DNA of 64,000 nt from DATKQJ01 sp035534295. Lineage in GTDB: Bacteria > Chloroflexota > Dormibacteria > Dormibacterales > Dormibacteraceae. A program made the position numbers and the translations under genes. This document shows positions 1-8,774 of the stretch, in pieces. Every line of letters starts with the position of its first letter. Position 1 is the stretch's first letter. The DNA is taken from contig DATLSE010000020.1 in assembly GCA_035534295.1 (NCBI GenBank), positions 41,898 through 105,897 of the forward strand, read 5' to 3'. The notes under the pieces were generated by a model. That model made no database searches. It had not been told where the DNA came from and saw only the letters and a program-made list of their open reading frames with translations.

Positions 1-516
1 CGAGTACGCCCCCCGGCCATGAACCTCGAATGAGATCTTGTCGAACCCGCCCAGCCCGGTCTCGTGCTGGTCCAGGATCTCGATCCGCCAGCCCTTGTTC
101 TCCGCCCAGCGACCGTACATACGAAACAGGTCGGCCGCGAACAGCGCCGCCTCCTGCCCGCCCTCGGCCCCGGCAATCTCAACCACCACGTCGCGCTCGT
201 CGTTGGGATCGCGCGGCAGAAGCAGGCTGCGCAGAGTCTCCTCGAGCTCGCCCAGGCGACGTTGCGCGGCCGACTCCTCCTGGTGCAGGTACTCCTGCAT
301 GGATCCGTCGCGCTCGCCCTGGAGCATTTCCCGGGCCTCGGCCAGCTGCTCCTCGGTGCTTCGGTACTCGTCATAGGCCTGGACCAGATCCTCGAGCGAG
401 CGCAACTCCCGGCCGAGGGTGGCCAGGCGCTCATGATCGCTCGTCACCTCGGGCCGCGAGATTTCGTTCTGGATCTGTGAATACCGGTCGCGGACCGCCT
501 GCAGGCGATCGATCAA
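1..516 (-). CDS. prfA: Peptide chain release factor 1, N-terminal part (cut by window edge)
   Basis: RF1 recognises UAA and UAG stop codons and triggers peptide release. The 172 visible residues begin with the helical N-terminal domain (MIDRLQAVRDRY) and reach the conserved block DPNDERDVVVEIAGAEGG followed by EAALFAADLF, typical of class-I release factors. The codon-recognition loop and the catalytic GGQ loop lie beyond the left edge, so RF1 rather than RF2 is inferred partly from the neighbourhood (prfA beside yqhQ and rpmE). The start is TTG at 516, whose last two bases are shared with the TGA of yqhQ (TTGA overlap), implying translational coupling. Confidence 0.93.
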   Translation of the reverse strand, partial: MIDRLQAVRDRYSQIQNEISRPEVTSDHERLATLGRELRSLEDLVQAYDEYRSTEEQLAEAREMLQGERDGSMQEYLHQEESAAQRRLGELEETLRSLLLPRDPNDERDVVVEIAGAEGGQEAALFAADLFRMYGRWAENKGWRIEILDQHETGLGGFDKISFEVHGRGAYS

Positions 517-1439
517 GCTGCCGCCACCTCATCCTCGCGCGCCGCCCGGAGCGCGGCGATGCCCACCTCGAGCATGTCGTCGCTGGGCTCCCTGGTGGTC
601 AACAACTGGGTCCAGAGGACAGGGCGGATGAGCACTCGCACCACCCGCTGGCGGGGATGGCGGGCCATGAATCGGATCGACTCGTATCCCAGCCCGGCGA
701 TTACGGGAATGCCCACCAGGCGCGAGACAATCAGCCCGAGCCAGTTCGGATTGAGGAATCCAAAGAGGCTGAAGAGCACGATCGAGATGACCAGGACGAC
801 GACCACAAATCCGGTCCCGCAGCGCGGGTGGAGCCGGCTCGCGCGGCGTACCTGTTCGACCTCGAGCGGCCAGCCCGACTCGAAGGCGTTGATCGTCATG
901 TGCTCGGCGGCGTGGTACTGGAACACGCGCCGAACGTCGGGCACGCGCGCGATCAGGACCAGGTAGCCCAGCACCAGGGCGGCCCGTATCACGCCCTCGA
1001 CCAGGGTGAAGCCGACCGAGCCAGCGTGGCGGGCAGCCAGTCCAGCCCCGAGCAGCGGCAGTCCGATGAACAGGGCGAGAACCGCCACCAGGGCCAGGCC
1101 GACGGATATCAGCAGCTCCCGGCGCCCCAGTTCGACCTCCTCCTCGCCGGCGCTGACCGCGGCCGACCAGATCAGGCTCTTCATCCCCAGGTGCATCTGC
1201 TCGGCCAGCATGGCCAGCCCGCGCACGAAAGGCAGACGCCAGAAGCTTCCGCTGTAGATGCTTCCGGTGAGGCGTCCGCGCTGGACCCGGATCTCGCCAC
1301 TCCGCGACAGCCTCACGGCGATCGCGTAGTGGTGGCGGCCGCGCATCATGACGCCTTCGATGACCGCCTGGCCACCGTAGAAGAATGGCTCCTTGGAGGG
1401 CTGAGACGCCGCCCTGGGCGCCCCAACCGCGTCAGGCAT
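513..1439 (-). CDS. yqhQ: DUF1385 / YqhQ family membrane protein
   Basis: A 308-residue integral membrane protein of the DUF1385 (YqhQ) family, whose biochemical function is not established. The family hallmark GGQAVIEGVMMRG is near residue 22. The histidine-rich signature YHAAEHMTINAFESG near residue 175 could bind metal. Hydrophobic segments lie around residues 108-165 and 205-255. It sits between rpmE (6 bp upstream) and prfA (4-bp overlap downstream), an order seen in several Gram-positive-type lineages and probably one transcript. Family membership is clear; function is unknown. Confidence 0.9.
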   Translation of the reverse strand: MPDAVGAPRAASQPSKEPFFYGGQAVIEGVMMRGRHHYAIAVRLSRSGEIRVQRGRLTGSIYSGSFWRLPFVRGLAMLAEQMHLGMKSLIWSAAVSAGEEEVELGRRELLISVGLALVAVLALFIGLPLLGAGLAARHAGSVGFTLVEGVIRAALVLGYLVLIARVPDVRRVFQYHAAEHMTINAFESGWPLEVEQVRRASRLHPRCGTGFVVVVLVISIVLFSLFGFLNPNWLGLIVSRLVGIPVIAGLGYESIRFMARHPRQRVVRVLIRPVLWTQLLTTREPSDDMLEVGIAALRAAREDEVAAA

Positions 1440-1445
1440 CTGGCC

Positions 1446-1655
1446 CTAGCGCGTCGACTTGGCGGCGCGCTTCATGAAGCGCTCGACCTGGCCGCCGGTG
1501 TCCACGATGCGCTGCTGCCCGGTGTAGAAGGGATGGCAGTTGCTGCAGACCTCGGTTCGCATCGTTTCCCGGGTTGAGCCGGTGACGAACGTGTTTCCGC
1601 AAACACAGGTGACCAGCGCGCTTTCGTGGTACTCGGGGTGGATCTGCTCTTTCAT
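1446..1655 (-). CDS. rpmE: 50S ribosomal protein L31
   Basis: Small 69-residue large-subunit ribosomal protein. It carries the zinc-binding (C+) pattern: CVCGN near residue 18 and CSNCHPFYTG near residue 37, giving the four cysteines of the zinc site. The C-terminus is basic (RFMKRAAKSTR). Length and sequence are normal for zinc-type L31; a C-minus paralogue would lack the cysteines. A short purine run (AAAGAG) precedes the ATG. It is first in the rpmE-yqhQ-prfA group. Confidence 0.96.
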   Translation of the reverse strand: MKEQIHPEYHESALVTCVCGNTFVTGSTRETMRTEVCSNCHPFYTGQQRIVDTGGQVERFMKRAAKSTR

Positions 1656-1694
1656 CTCTTTAAGACCTTGAACCGGGGCGGGGGCGGGCAGATT

Positions 1695-2552
1695 CTACCG
1701 AACCAGCCCGCTTAGGAGATCGTGCGCCTGCAGGGCCGCGTAGGCCAGATAGCCGGTGAGGAAGAGCCACGCCAGACCCATGGCCCAGCGGGCCGAGATC
1801 GGAACCGACTGATAGTAGGGCGACTGATCGTTGCGGAAGCGCGCGATCACGGTCGGGATGGCGATGATGGCGATGATCAGGATGATCGGGCTGAAGCCGA
1901 TGAACATCACCGCCAGCACCATGGCGATGAGGCCGAAAACTTGAAACCACTTCGAGGCCACGGCCAGCACCCAGCCGCCGTCCAGCATTCCGAGCGGGAT
2001 CAGGTTGAACAGGTTGACGAAGAAGCCGAGGTAGGCCCAGAGCAGAAACAGAGGGTTCTGCGTCGCGCCGTAGAGTGCGAACGAGGCGGTGGCTCCGATG
2101 GTGCCGGCGATCGGACCCGCGATCCCGATCTCAGCCTGGCGCAGCGCGTTGGTGGGGTGGGAGCGCTGGAAGATGGCCGCCCCCATGAAAGGGATGAACA
2201 GGGGGGCGGTGGCGCGCATGCCCTGGCGCCTGATCTCGACCACATGGCCCATCTCGTGGATGAAGATCATGAGCAGAATGCCGAAGGCAAACCCGGGACC
2301 GAAGAAAACCGCGTAGGCGCCAAAACTCACGGCCAGGCTCAGCAGCGTGGGCAGCAAAGGCAGCTTTAGGAGCAGGATCCCACCGTATTTGAGGAAGGCG
2401 AGTACGGCCATGAATCCGCTGGCGACCGCGCCCGAGAATCCGCGCCGACCCTGCCGGCCCCGACCGGGGCCCGGGGGAACGGGCTCGTAGTACTGCTGAA
2501 AGGGCCGGTACGGTGGCTCGGGGCCGCCCGGCGGCTGGGGGAACTGGCTCAT
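1695..2552 (-). CDS. Site-2 protease family (M50) membrane metalloprotease
   Basis: Multi-pass intramembrane zinc metalloprotease of the M50 type. The zinc motif HExxH is present as IHEMGHVVE, and the third-ligand region is NLIPLGMLDGG, matching the family pattern NxxPxxxxDG. Most of the protein is hydrophobic after a proline-rich cytoplasmic N-terminus (MSQFPQPPGGPEPPYRPFQQYY). I chose the ATG at 2552; an in-frame GTG at 2582 would add ten residues and neither has a strong ribosome binding site. No PDZ domain is visible. The substrate cannot be deduced. Confidence 0.85.
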   Translation of the reverse strand: MSQFPQPPGGPEPPYRPFQQYYEPVPPGPGRGRQGRRGFSGAVASGFMAVLAFLKYGGILLLKLPLLPTLLSLAVSFGAYAVFFGPGFAFGILLMIFIHEMGHVVEIRRQGMRATAPLFIPFMGAAIFQRSHPTNALRQAEIGIAGPIAGTIGATASFALYGATQNPLFLLWAYLGFFVNLFNLIPLGMLDGGWVLAVASKWFQVFGLIAMVLAVMFIGFSPIILIIAIIAIPTVIARFRNDQSPYYQSVPISARWAMGLAWLFLTGYLAYAALQAHDLLSGLVR

Positions 2553-2601
2553 GGATGTTTCGACAATAGATACCCGACACACGCCCCGCCTAATCCCGTC
2601 C

Positions 2602-3600
2602 TCATTGGGTCGTGGGAGCGCGCTGGTGTTTGGTCTGGATCCGGCGCACGGTGGAAAACCTGGTCGACATGGTCAGGGAGTCGGTCTCCGACCACAGGCT
2701 GCCGTACCAGGCCGCCCGCAGCAGAGGGCCTCCGGACACCCCGCTCACGGCCACGTCGACCTGGGCCGGCGAGAGGTCATCAACGCTGAGTGTGCGGGCC
2801 AGATCTGCTCCAGCCAGCTCCCTCTCCTCGTCGTTTCGAGGCCACAGGCGGGCCTGGATGACGCCCCCCAGACAGCGGATCGCGCAGGCGGCGATGACCG
2901 TCTCCTGCAGGCCACCGATGCCGACCATGGCGTCGATTCCGGTGCCCTCGGTGGCCGCCATCAGCGCCCCCGCGATCTCGCCTTCCTCGAGCAGAACGAT
3001 GCGCGCGCCGAGGTCACGCACCTCGCGAATGAGGTCAGCGTGACGCGGCCGGTCCAGGATGGCCACGGCCAGATCTGAAACCCGCACGTTGCGAGCGAAC
3101 GCGATCCGGCGAAGGTTGTCGGCCAGAGGGTCGTTGATGTCGATGGCTCCGCGCGCCATCGCGCCGGCCGCGATCTTCTCCGCGTACCACACGCCGGGCA
3201 GGGCCGGGAACGCCCCCGGCTCGACCGCCACCAAAAGGGAGAGAGCGCCGGTCAGTCCTTTGGCCACCAGGCTCGCCCCCTCGACCGGGTAGACCGCGAA
3301 GTCAAACTGAGGGTCGTCCGCGCGGCCGAGAACCGTGCCGTGGCTGAGGACGCGGTCACCGCGTGGACCCAGGACCACGCGACCTCCCACGCCCAGCTCC
3401 TCGATCGCATCGCGCATGGCCACCGCCGCCTCCTCCCGCACCCGCTCCAGATCGCCCCGGCCGGTCAGGCGCGCGGCGGACAGGGCGGTGAGCTCGGTCA
3501 CCCGGATCAGGCTGGGAACCACCAGGATGCGCACGTCCGCCTCCCGCGTCGAGGCTGCCAGCCCGCCGTCCGCTCCCAGGCGCACGGGCGCGTTCTCCAC
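2602..3600 (-). CDS. GlpX-like class II fructose-1,6-bisphosphatase homologue with lost metal ligands
   Basis: The 332-residue protein aligns along the GlpX family: GRGD at residues 47-50, a block starting EKIAAGAMARGAIDIND at 141, ILDRPRH near 181, GIGGLQETVIAA near 227 and RLWPRNDEE near 251. GlpX hydrolyses fructose 1,6-bisphosphate with Mn/Mg. By my alignment to E. coli GlpX, three of five metal ligands are changed: D33 is R55, E57 is P79 and D85 is Y104; E107 and E233 (E88 and E213) remain. The DPxEGT signature reads YPVEGA. Gluconeogenic activity is therefore doubtful. The chosen start is GTG at 3600, one base after the pyrG stop; longer frames run into pyrG. Confidence 0.78.
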   Translation of the reverse strand: MENAPVRLGADGGLAASTREADVRILVVPSLIRVTELTALSAARLTGRGDLERVREEAAVAMRDAIEELGVGGRVVLGPRGDRVLSHGTVLGRADDPQFDFAVYPVEGASLVAKGLTGALSLLVAVEPGAFPALPGVWYAEKIAAGAMARGAIDINDPLADNLRRIAFARNVRVSDLAVAILDRPRHADLIREVRDLGARIVLLEEGEIAGALMAATEGTGIDAMVGIGGLQETVIAACAIRCLGGVIQARLWPRNDEERELAGADLARTLSVDDLSPAQVDVAVSGVSGGPLLRAAWYGSLWSETDSLTMSTRFSTVRRIQTKHQRAPTTQ

Positions 3601-3601
3601 C

Positions 3602-5260
3602 CTAGACGTCGGCCTCGGTGGCTGGACGCCGGTCCGATTCGGCCAGCTCCATCTGGTCGATTCCACTCATCTCGATCGCCGCCTCAAGGAAGTCCCGAAA
3701 CAGCGGGTGGGGACGCTCCGGCCGACTCTGAAACTCGGGATGGAACTGGCTGGCCACGAACCAGGGATGCGAACTCAGCTCGATGATCTCGACCAAACGT
3801 CCGTTGGGCGACTGGCCGCTGAAGACCAGTCCAGCCTCGCGCAGGGTCTCCCGGTACTCGTTGTTAAATTCGAAGCGGTGGCGATGGCGCTCGTACACCA
3901 CCTCCTCCCCGTACGCCCGGTGAGCCAGGGTGCCGGGCTCGAGCTTGCAGGGATAGACACCCAATCGCATGGTGCCGCCCATGTTGGCCACATCGCGTTG
4001 CTCTGGCATGAGATCGATGACCGGCGCGGAGGTGAAGGCGGAGAACTCGGTCGAATTGGCGTCAGGCTGGCCCAGCACCTCGCGCGCAAAGTCGATCACG
4101 GCGCACTGCATCCCCAGGCAGAGCCCGAGGTAGGGGATGCGGTTGTGGCGGGCGTAGCGGGAGGCGGCGATCTTGCCCTCGATCCCGCGATAACCAAACC
4201 CGCCCGGCACCACTATCCCCGCCACACCCTTGAGCGAGGCGGTGTCGCCCAGATCCAAGCTCTCCGAGGAGATCCAGCGCACCTCCACCTCGACGTCGTG
4301 GTGGAATCCGGCGTGGCGCAGTGCCTCGGTCACCGACAGATACGCATCCGGGAGCTGGATGTACTTGCCCACCACCGCCACCGGCACGCTGCCTCGCGTT
4401 TTGTGCGGGGTGGGGCCAAAACGGGCCCAGAACCCGAGTTCAGGCACGCTGCGCGGGGCTTCGAGCTCGAAGTGCCCGAGGATGAGCTGACCCAGTTCGG
4501 CGCGCTCCAACATCAGCGGCACCTGGTAGATCGACTCCACGTCGGGCACCCCGATCACCGCGCCGCGCGGCACGTCGCAGAAGAGCGCGATCTTGTCCTT
4601 CAGCTCCTCATCGATCGGCTTCTCCGATCGGGCCACGATGGCGTCCGGCTGCACGCCGATCGCGCGCAGGGCCTGAACGGAGTGCTGGGTGGGCTTGGTC
4701 TTCATCTCCTCACCGCGGATCAACGGCACCAGGGAGACGTGGATGTAGAACACGTTCTGCCGCCCCAGGTCGTTCTTGAGCTGCCGGATCGCCTCCAGGA
4801 AGGGCTGGGATTCGATGTCGCCCACGGTGCCCCCCACCTCGCAGACGACGACATCGGCCTGCGACTCCCGGCCGGCCCGAATCACGCGCTCCTTGATCTC
4901 GTTGGTTATGTGCGGAATGACCTGCACCGTGGCCCCCAAATAGTCGCCCCGGCGCTCCTTGGCGATGACCTCCGAGTACACCTTGCCGGTGGTCACGTTG
5001 GAGGCGGCGGTCAGGTTCACGTCGACGAAGCGCTCGTAGTGGCCCAGGTCGAGATCGGTCTCAGCCCCATCGTTGGTCACAAAGACCTCACCGTGCTGGT
5101 AGGGGCTCATGGTGCCCGGATCCACATTCAGGTAGGGGTCCAGCTTCTGAAGCGTGACCGCCAGGCCGCGGGCTTTGAGGATGTTTCCGATCGAGGCCGC
5201 GGTGATGCCCTTGCCCAGGGACGAAACCACACCGCCGGTCACGAAAACGTATTTGGACAA
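3602..5260 (-). CDS. pyrG: CTP synthase
   Basis: Glutamine-dependent CTP synthase, converting UTP to CTP with ATP. The 552 residues hold the N-terminal synthetase domain (MSKYVFVTGGVVSSLGKG at the start, followed by KLDPYLNVDPGTM near residue 38) and a C-terminal class-I glutamine amidotransferase domain. The nucleophile elbow is GLCLGMQC near residue 380, and the histidine/glutamate pair lies in SQFHPE near 515. Length is normal. The GlpX-like gene follows after one base, so the two are probably co-transcribed. Confidence 0.97.
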   Translation of the reverse strand: MSKYVFVTGGVVSSLGKGITAASIGNILKARGLAVTLQKLDPYLNVDPGTMSPYQHGEVFVTNDGAETDLDLGHYERFVDVNLTAASNVTTGKVYSEVIAKERRGDYLGATVQVIPHITNEIKERVIRAGRESQADVVVCEVGGTVGDIESQPFLEAIRQLKNDLGRQNVFYIHVSLVPLIRGEEMKTKPTQHSVQALRAIGVQPDAIVARSEKPIDEELKDKIALFCDVPRGAVIGVPDVESIYQVPLMLERAELGQLILGHFELEAPRSVPELGFWARFGPTPHKTRGSVPVAVVGKYIQLPDAYLSVTEALRHAGFHHDVEVEVRWISSESLDLGDTASLKGVAGIVVPGGFGYRGIEGKIAASRYARHNRIPYLGLCLGMQCAVIDFAREVLGQPDANSTEFSAFTSAPVIDLMPEQRDVANMGGTMRLGVYPCKLEPGTLAHRAYGEEVVYERHRHRFEFNNEYRETLREAGLVFSGQSPNGRLVEIIELSSHPWFVASQFHPEFQSRPERPHPLFRDFLEAAIEMSGIDQMELAESDRRPATEADV

Positions 5261-5338
5261 GTGCGCCCCCCTGCGGTTTCTTATCAGTCTACAGGCCGGA
5301 CGCCGAGGATCGAGTGTCTCGCCGACCCGAACTGTTGC

Positions 5339-5974
5339 CTACGTACGCACCTCCAAAACGACGACTCGGGTCTCGTAATCACCGGAGCTGGCCTGGATCG
5401 CGAGCTTGGCCTGGGGCTCGGGTATCGTGCCCCCCATCTCCTTCAGGAACCGATCCAGCGGATCCAGGGGCAGGGTGAGGCCGGGCAGCGCGAAGTGCAT
5501 CGGGATCACGTAGCGCGGTTCCACCTGGCGAACCACCTCGGCGGCACGAGTGGCATCCAGCGCGGAGCCGCCTCCCGCCGGGACCAGAAGCGCATCGACG
5601 CCCTCCAGCGCCTCCAGCGCACGGTCGTCCAGCAGGTGGCCCAGATCACCCAGGTGGCAGACGCGCACATCGTCCAGTTCGATCACGTAGATCGTGTTAT
5701 GTCCGCGTTCGGCGCCGCCCACCGAATCGTGGAAGCTGTGGACTCCGCTCACCGAGACCCCCGCCACCTCATATTCGCCGGGACCGTCGATGACGACCGC
5801 GCCCCGCACCGCCTCGAGGTTGTCGTGGGCGGGGTGATGATGGGACACGGTGACCAGGTCGGCCTCCCAGCGCGAGGGGCGCAGACCCATGCCGGCGGCG
5901 AAAGGATCGGTAAGAACGGCGGCCGTCCGCCCCCGTAGTCGAAAGCAGGACTGCCCAAACCAGGTTAGATCCAA
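5339..5974 (-). CDS. Metallo-beta-lactamase-fold hydrolase
   Basis: A 211-residue protein of the compact MBL-fold group related to UPF0173. The metal-binding loop reads SHHHPAHDN: the two spaced histidines and the third histidine are kept, but the aspartate normally before the last histidine is alanine. Further conserved pieces are DGPGEYEV, NTIYVIE, CHLGDLGH and IPMHF. These support a folded metal site, possibly mononuclear. The substrate of this group is unknown. It lies downstream of argS with a 13-bp gap, suggesting co-transcription. Confidence 0.85.
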   Translation of the reverse strand: MDLTWFGQSCFRLRGRTAAVLTDPFAAGMGLRPSRWEADLVTVSHHHPAHDNLEAVRGAVVIDGPGEYEVAGVSVSGVHSFHDSVGGAERGHNTIYVIELDDVRVCHLGDLGHLLDDRALEALEGVDALLVPAGGGSALDATRAAEVVRQVEPRYVIPMHFALPGLTLPLDPLDRFLKEMGGTIPEPQAKLAIQASSGDYETRVVVLEVRT

Positions 5975-5987
5975 GACGGTTTACTCC

Positions 5988-7625
5988 TCACATTCTCTCC
6001 GGGGCGTCGACCCCGATCAGGCTCAGGGCCGCCGCCAGGGTGCTGCGCGCGGCGCGGCAGAGCTCAAGCCGGGCCCGGGTCAGCTGGGGATCGTCGACCA
6101 CGACCCGCAGGCGCGCATCCTCGTTACCCGAATGGTAGAAGCCGTGCACGGCGTCGGCCAGATCATGCACGTAGTAGGGGATGCGGTGGGGCTCTAAGGC
6201 CAGCGCCGCGGTTTCCACCGCGTCCGGCCAGAGCGCAATCTGCCGCGCCAGCCCGATCTCACGTCCCTGGGTTAAAAGCGAAAGATCCGGCGTCGGCGGC
6301 AGATCGGGATGACGCTCGCCGGCGGTGACCTCGACGTTGGCCAGGCGAGCGTGAGCGTACTGCGCGTAGTAGACGGGGTTGTCAACCCCCTGGCTCGAGG
6401 CCAGCTCCAAGTCGAACTCCATCATCGCATCCGGGGAGCGCAGGAGATAGAAGTAACGGACGGCGTCCTTGCCGACCCGATCGACCAGGTCGTCGAGGGT
6501 GACAAAGCGCCCTTGGCGCTTTGACATCTTTCCCTCCTTGAGGTGCACGAGTTGATTGAGAATCACCTTCAGACGCGCCGGATCCAGGCCCAGGGCGGCC
6601 ATGGCGGCCTTGATCCGGGTCACATAACCGTGATGATCTGATCCCCAGACCACGACCCCGCGCTCGAATGCCCGGCGCTCAAACTTGCTCAACAGATAGC
6701 CCAGATCAGAGGCGAAATAGGTGGGCTCGCCGCTGGAGCGGATGACCACCCGATCCTCGTCCGCATCCTCCCAGCCCGGGACCTCAGGCGAGAACCAGAT
6801 GGCGCCCTGGTCCTGCTTGAGATGGCCTCCTGACCGCAGGCGCTCGATGGCGGCCTGGGGCAGACCTTCAGCCCACAGGGCGCTCTCGTAAAGCCAGCTG
6901 TCGTAGTGCACCCCGACCCGCGCGACGCTGGCGCTGAGGCGGGAAACCATCTGCTCGATTCCAAACCGGCGCAGCTCAACCTCGGCCCGTTCGGCCGGCC
7001 ACGTCTCCACTCCGGGCAAGCTGAGGCGGGCGAGTTCGGCCAGCTCGCCCACGTAGTCGCCCGCGTAGCCGCCCTCGGGTGGATCCTGGCCGATCAGACG
7101 GGCATAGATCGAGGCCCCAAAGCGACGCGCCTGCGTGTTCTGGTCGTTGACGTAGTACTCGCGCTCCACCCGGTGGCCGGTGTAGTCCAGCAGCCGGCAA
7201 AGGGCATCGCCCAGAATCACCCCCCGCCCGTGCCCGATGTGAAGGGGCCCGGTGGGGTTGACGCTTGCGAACTCGACCTGGACCCGCTGCCCGCGCCCGA
7301 GGTCGCTCCTTCCCCACTCCGAGCCCTGGCCGACCTCGCCGACCAGGCGCCACAGCCAGGAGGGGCGCAAACGCAGGTTGAGGTAGGCGCCCATCACCTC
7401 ACAGCTCGCCTCCTCACACTCGACCAGAGGAGCCAGACGCTGAGCGATCTCGACCGGGGACTGGCCCAGGCGACTGGCCAGCTTCATGGCCACGCTGCTC
7501 GAATAGTCGCCGTGATCAGCGTTGCGCGGACGTACCAGCTCGATCGGAGGCGCATCCTCGATCCCACAAGCTCGCAGCGCGGCCAGTAGCGCGGCCTCGA
7601 TCGCCGCCCGGGGTGCGGTCAGCAC
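5988..7625 (-). CDS. argS: Arginyl-tRNA synthetase
   Basis: Class I aminoacyl-tRNA synthetase charging tRNA-Arg. The 545-residue protein has the N-terminal Add-1 domain, the HIGH motif as HIGHGRG near residue 132, KMSKRQG (the KMSKS loop) near residue 366, and a C-terminal helical anticodon-binding domain ending GVDAPERM. The GTG start at 7625 overlaps the end of the upstream HtrA-like gene by 7 bp, so translation is likely coupled. Length is normal for a bacterial ArgRS. Confidence 0.97.
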   Translation of the reverse strand: MLTAPRAAIEAALLAALRACGIEDAPPIELVRPRNADHGDYSSSVAMKLASRLGQSPVEIAQRLAPLVECEEASCEVMGAYLNLRLRPSWLWRLVGEVGQGSEWGRSDLGRGQRVQVEFASVNPTGPLHIGHGRGVILGDALCRLLDYTGHRVEREYYVNDQNTQARRFGASIYARLIGQDPPEGGYAGDYVGELAELARLSLPGVETWPAERAEVELRRFGIEQMVSRLSASVARVGVHYDSWLYESALWAEGLPQAAIERLRSGGHLKQDQGAIWFSPEVPGWEDADEDRVVIRSSGEPTYFASDLGYLLSKFERRAFERGVVVWGSDHHGYVTRIKAAMAALGLDPARLKVILNQLVHLKEGKMSKRQGRFVTLDDLVDRVGKDAVRYFYLLRSPDAMMEFDLELASSQGVDNPVYYAQYAHARLANVEVTAGERHPDLPPTPDLSLLTQGREIGLARQIALWPDAVETAALALEPHRIPYYVHDLADAVHGFYHSGNEDARLRVVVDDPQLTRARLELCRAARSTLAAALSLIGVDAPERM

Positions 7626-8758
7626 GAGGGGTGCTCGGCATCCAAGGTGAGTTGGGTCTGGTGGGTCTGTCCCGCCCGCAGATAGCTCACGGTGACGAGC
7701 TGATCAGGTTTGTAGTCGCGCCGCAGGACCAGGGCCAGGGGATGCGCGTCGTCCAGCTGCTGAGCGTCGAGTTGGACCACCTCGTCGCCGGGCAGGAGCC
7801 CGGCGCGCGCCGCCGGCCCGGCCGCGACCACCGAGGTGATGCGGGCGCCGGTGACGCCCCCGTTGAGGGTGACCTGGTGCGAGCTCAGGTTCACGAACTG
7901 GGCGCCGATGCCGGGTACTGCCAGCTGGCCCGCACTCACGATCTGCGCCACCTCGGCCGAGACGTCGTCGGCGGCGACCGCAAAGCTCACCGAGGCCGGG
8001 GTGACCGCTGCCCACGCGGTGATTCCGACCACCTGCCCGGCAACGTTGAGGACGGGTCCGCCGGAGTTTAGGGGTAGGGATCGAGCGTCGCTCGAGAAGG
8101 TGTCCCCCACCTCTAACCCAGGGCCGGCTCCGATCGGGTTGGGAATGCTCACGAATTGGTGGAGCGAGCTTACGATCCCGTGGCTAACTGTCAGCTGGGA
8201 GGCGGCACCGCCCAGACTGATCAAGGTCTGGCCCAACTTCAGCGAGTCGGAGCTGCCGAAGCTCAGGCTGGCCAGATTGGATGCCTGGTCCACCTTCAGC
8301 ACCGCCACCCCGCTCTGGCAGTCGTAGTCGATCAGGCGCGCCTGGCGGGCCCCGCCGGTGGCCAGGAGCACGGTCAGGGAGGAGGCGTTGGCGATGTTCT
8401 GGACCGCGGTCACCACGTACCCGTCCGCGCTGATTAAAAAGCCTGAACCGGCCGGGCCCTGGGCTCCCTGGGGCAGGATCTCGACCATGGCGTCGGCGGA
8501 TTCCGCCGCCACCGAGGCCGCGGCGCTGTCCTCGGTTATGGTCACCCGGGTACCCGGACTCACCACCTGCTGAACCGAGCGGCTGAGCAGCCGGAGCCCG
8601 AGCACGGTGCCGCCGGCGGCAACGGCGCCGGCCACCACCGCGGTCACCAGGACGATGGCCAGCAGTCGCGTGATCTGGGGCCGGATCGGGCCATCAGGGG
8701 AGGGCGGGCCCCCCTGGGACCCGCTCGGCTCGATCACCGGACTGATTGTAGTGGGCAC
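7619..8758 (-). CDS. HtrA-like trypsin-fold/PDZ membrane protein with degenerate catalytic triad
   Basis: This 379-residue protein has the HtrA layout: cytoplasmic N-terminus, one membrane helix (residues 32-54), a trypsin-like domain (about 85-270) and a C-terminal PDZ domain (about 280-365, with AGLLPGDEVVQLD). The catalytic serine is kept in NSGGP (S232). The histidine position reads TAVQNI instead of TNNHVV (Q120), and the aspartate position reads CQSGVAVLKV instead of RSDIA (G150). The glycine before NSGG is leucine. It should be proteolytically inactive, perhaps acting as a scaffold or peptide-binding anchor. The 7-bp overlap with argS suggests coupling. Confidence 0.82.
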   Translation of the reverse strand: MPTTISPVIEPSGSQGGPPSPDGPIRPQITRLLAIVLVTAVVAGAVAAGGTVLGLRLLSRSVQQVVSPGTRVTITEDSAAASVAAESADAMVEILPQGAQGPAGSGFLISADGYVVTAVQNIANASSLTVLLATGGARQARLIDYDCQSGVAVLKVDQASNLASLSFGSSDSLKLGQTLISLGGAASQLTVSHGIVSSLHQFVSIPNPIGAGPGLEVGDTFSSDARSLPLNSGGPVLNVAGQVVGITAWAAVTPASVSFAVAADDVSAEVAQIVSAGQLAVPGIGAQFVNLSSHQVTLNGGVTGARITSVVAAGPAARAGLLPGDEVVQLDAQQLDDAHPLALVLRRDYKPDQLVTVSYLRAGQTHQTQLTLDAEHPSC

Positions 8759-8774
8759 CCCCAGCCGCCCGTGG

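Noticed and set aside
30..1577. Long plus-strand open frames opposite prfA, yqhQ and rpmE (and similarly 3335-5938 opposite pyrG)
   Set aside because: They mirror real minus-strand genes in GC-rich DNA and have no recognisable protein motifs.
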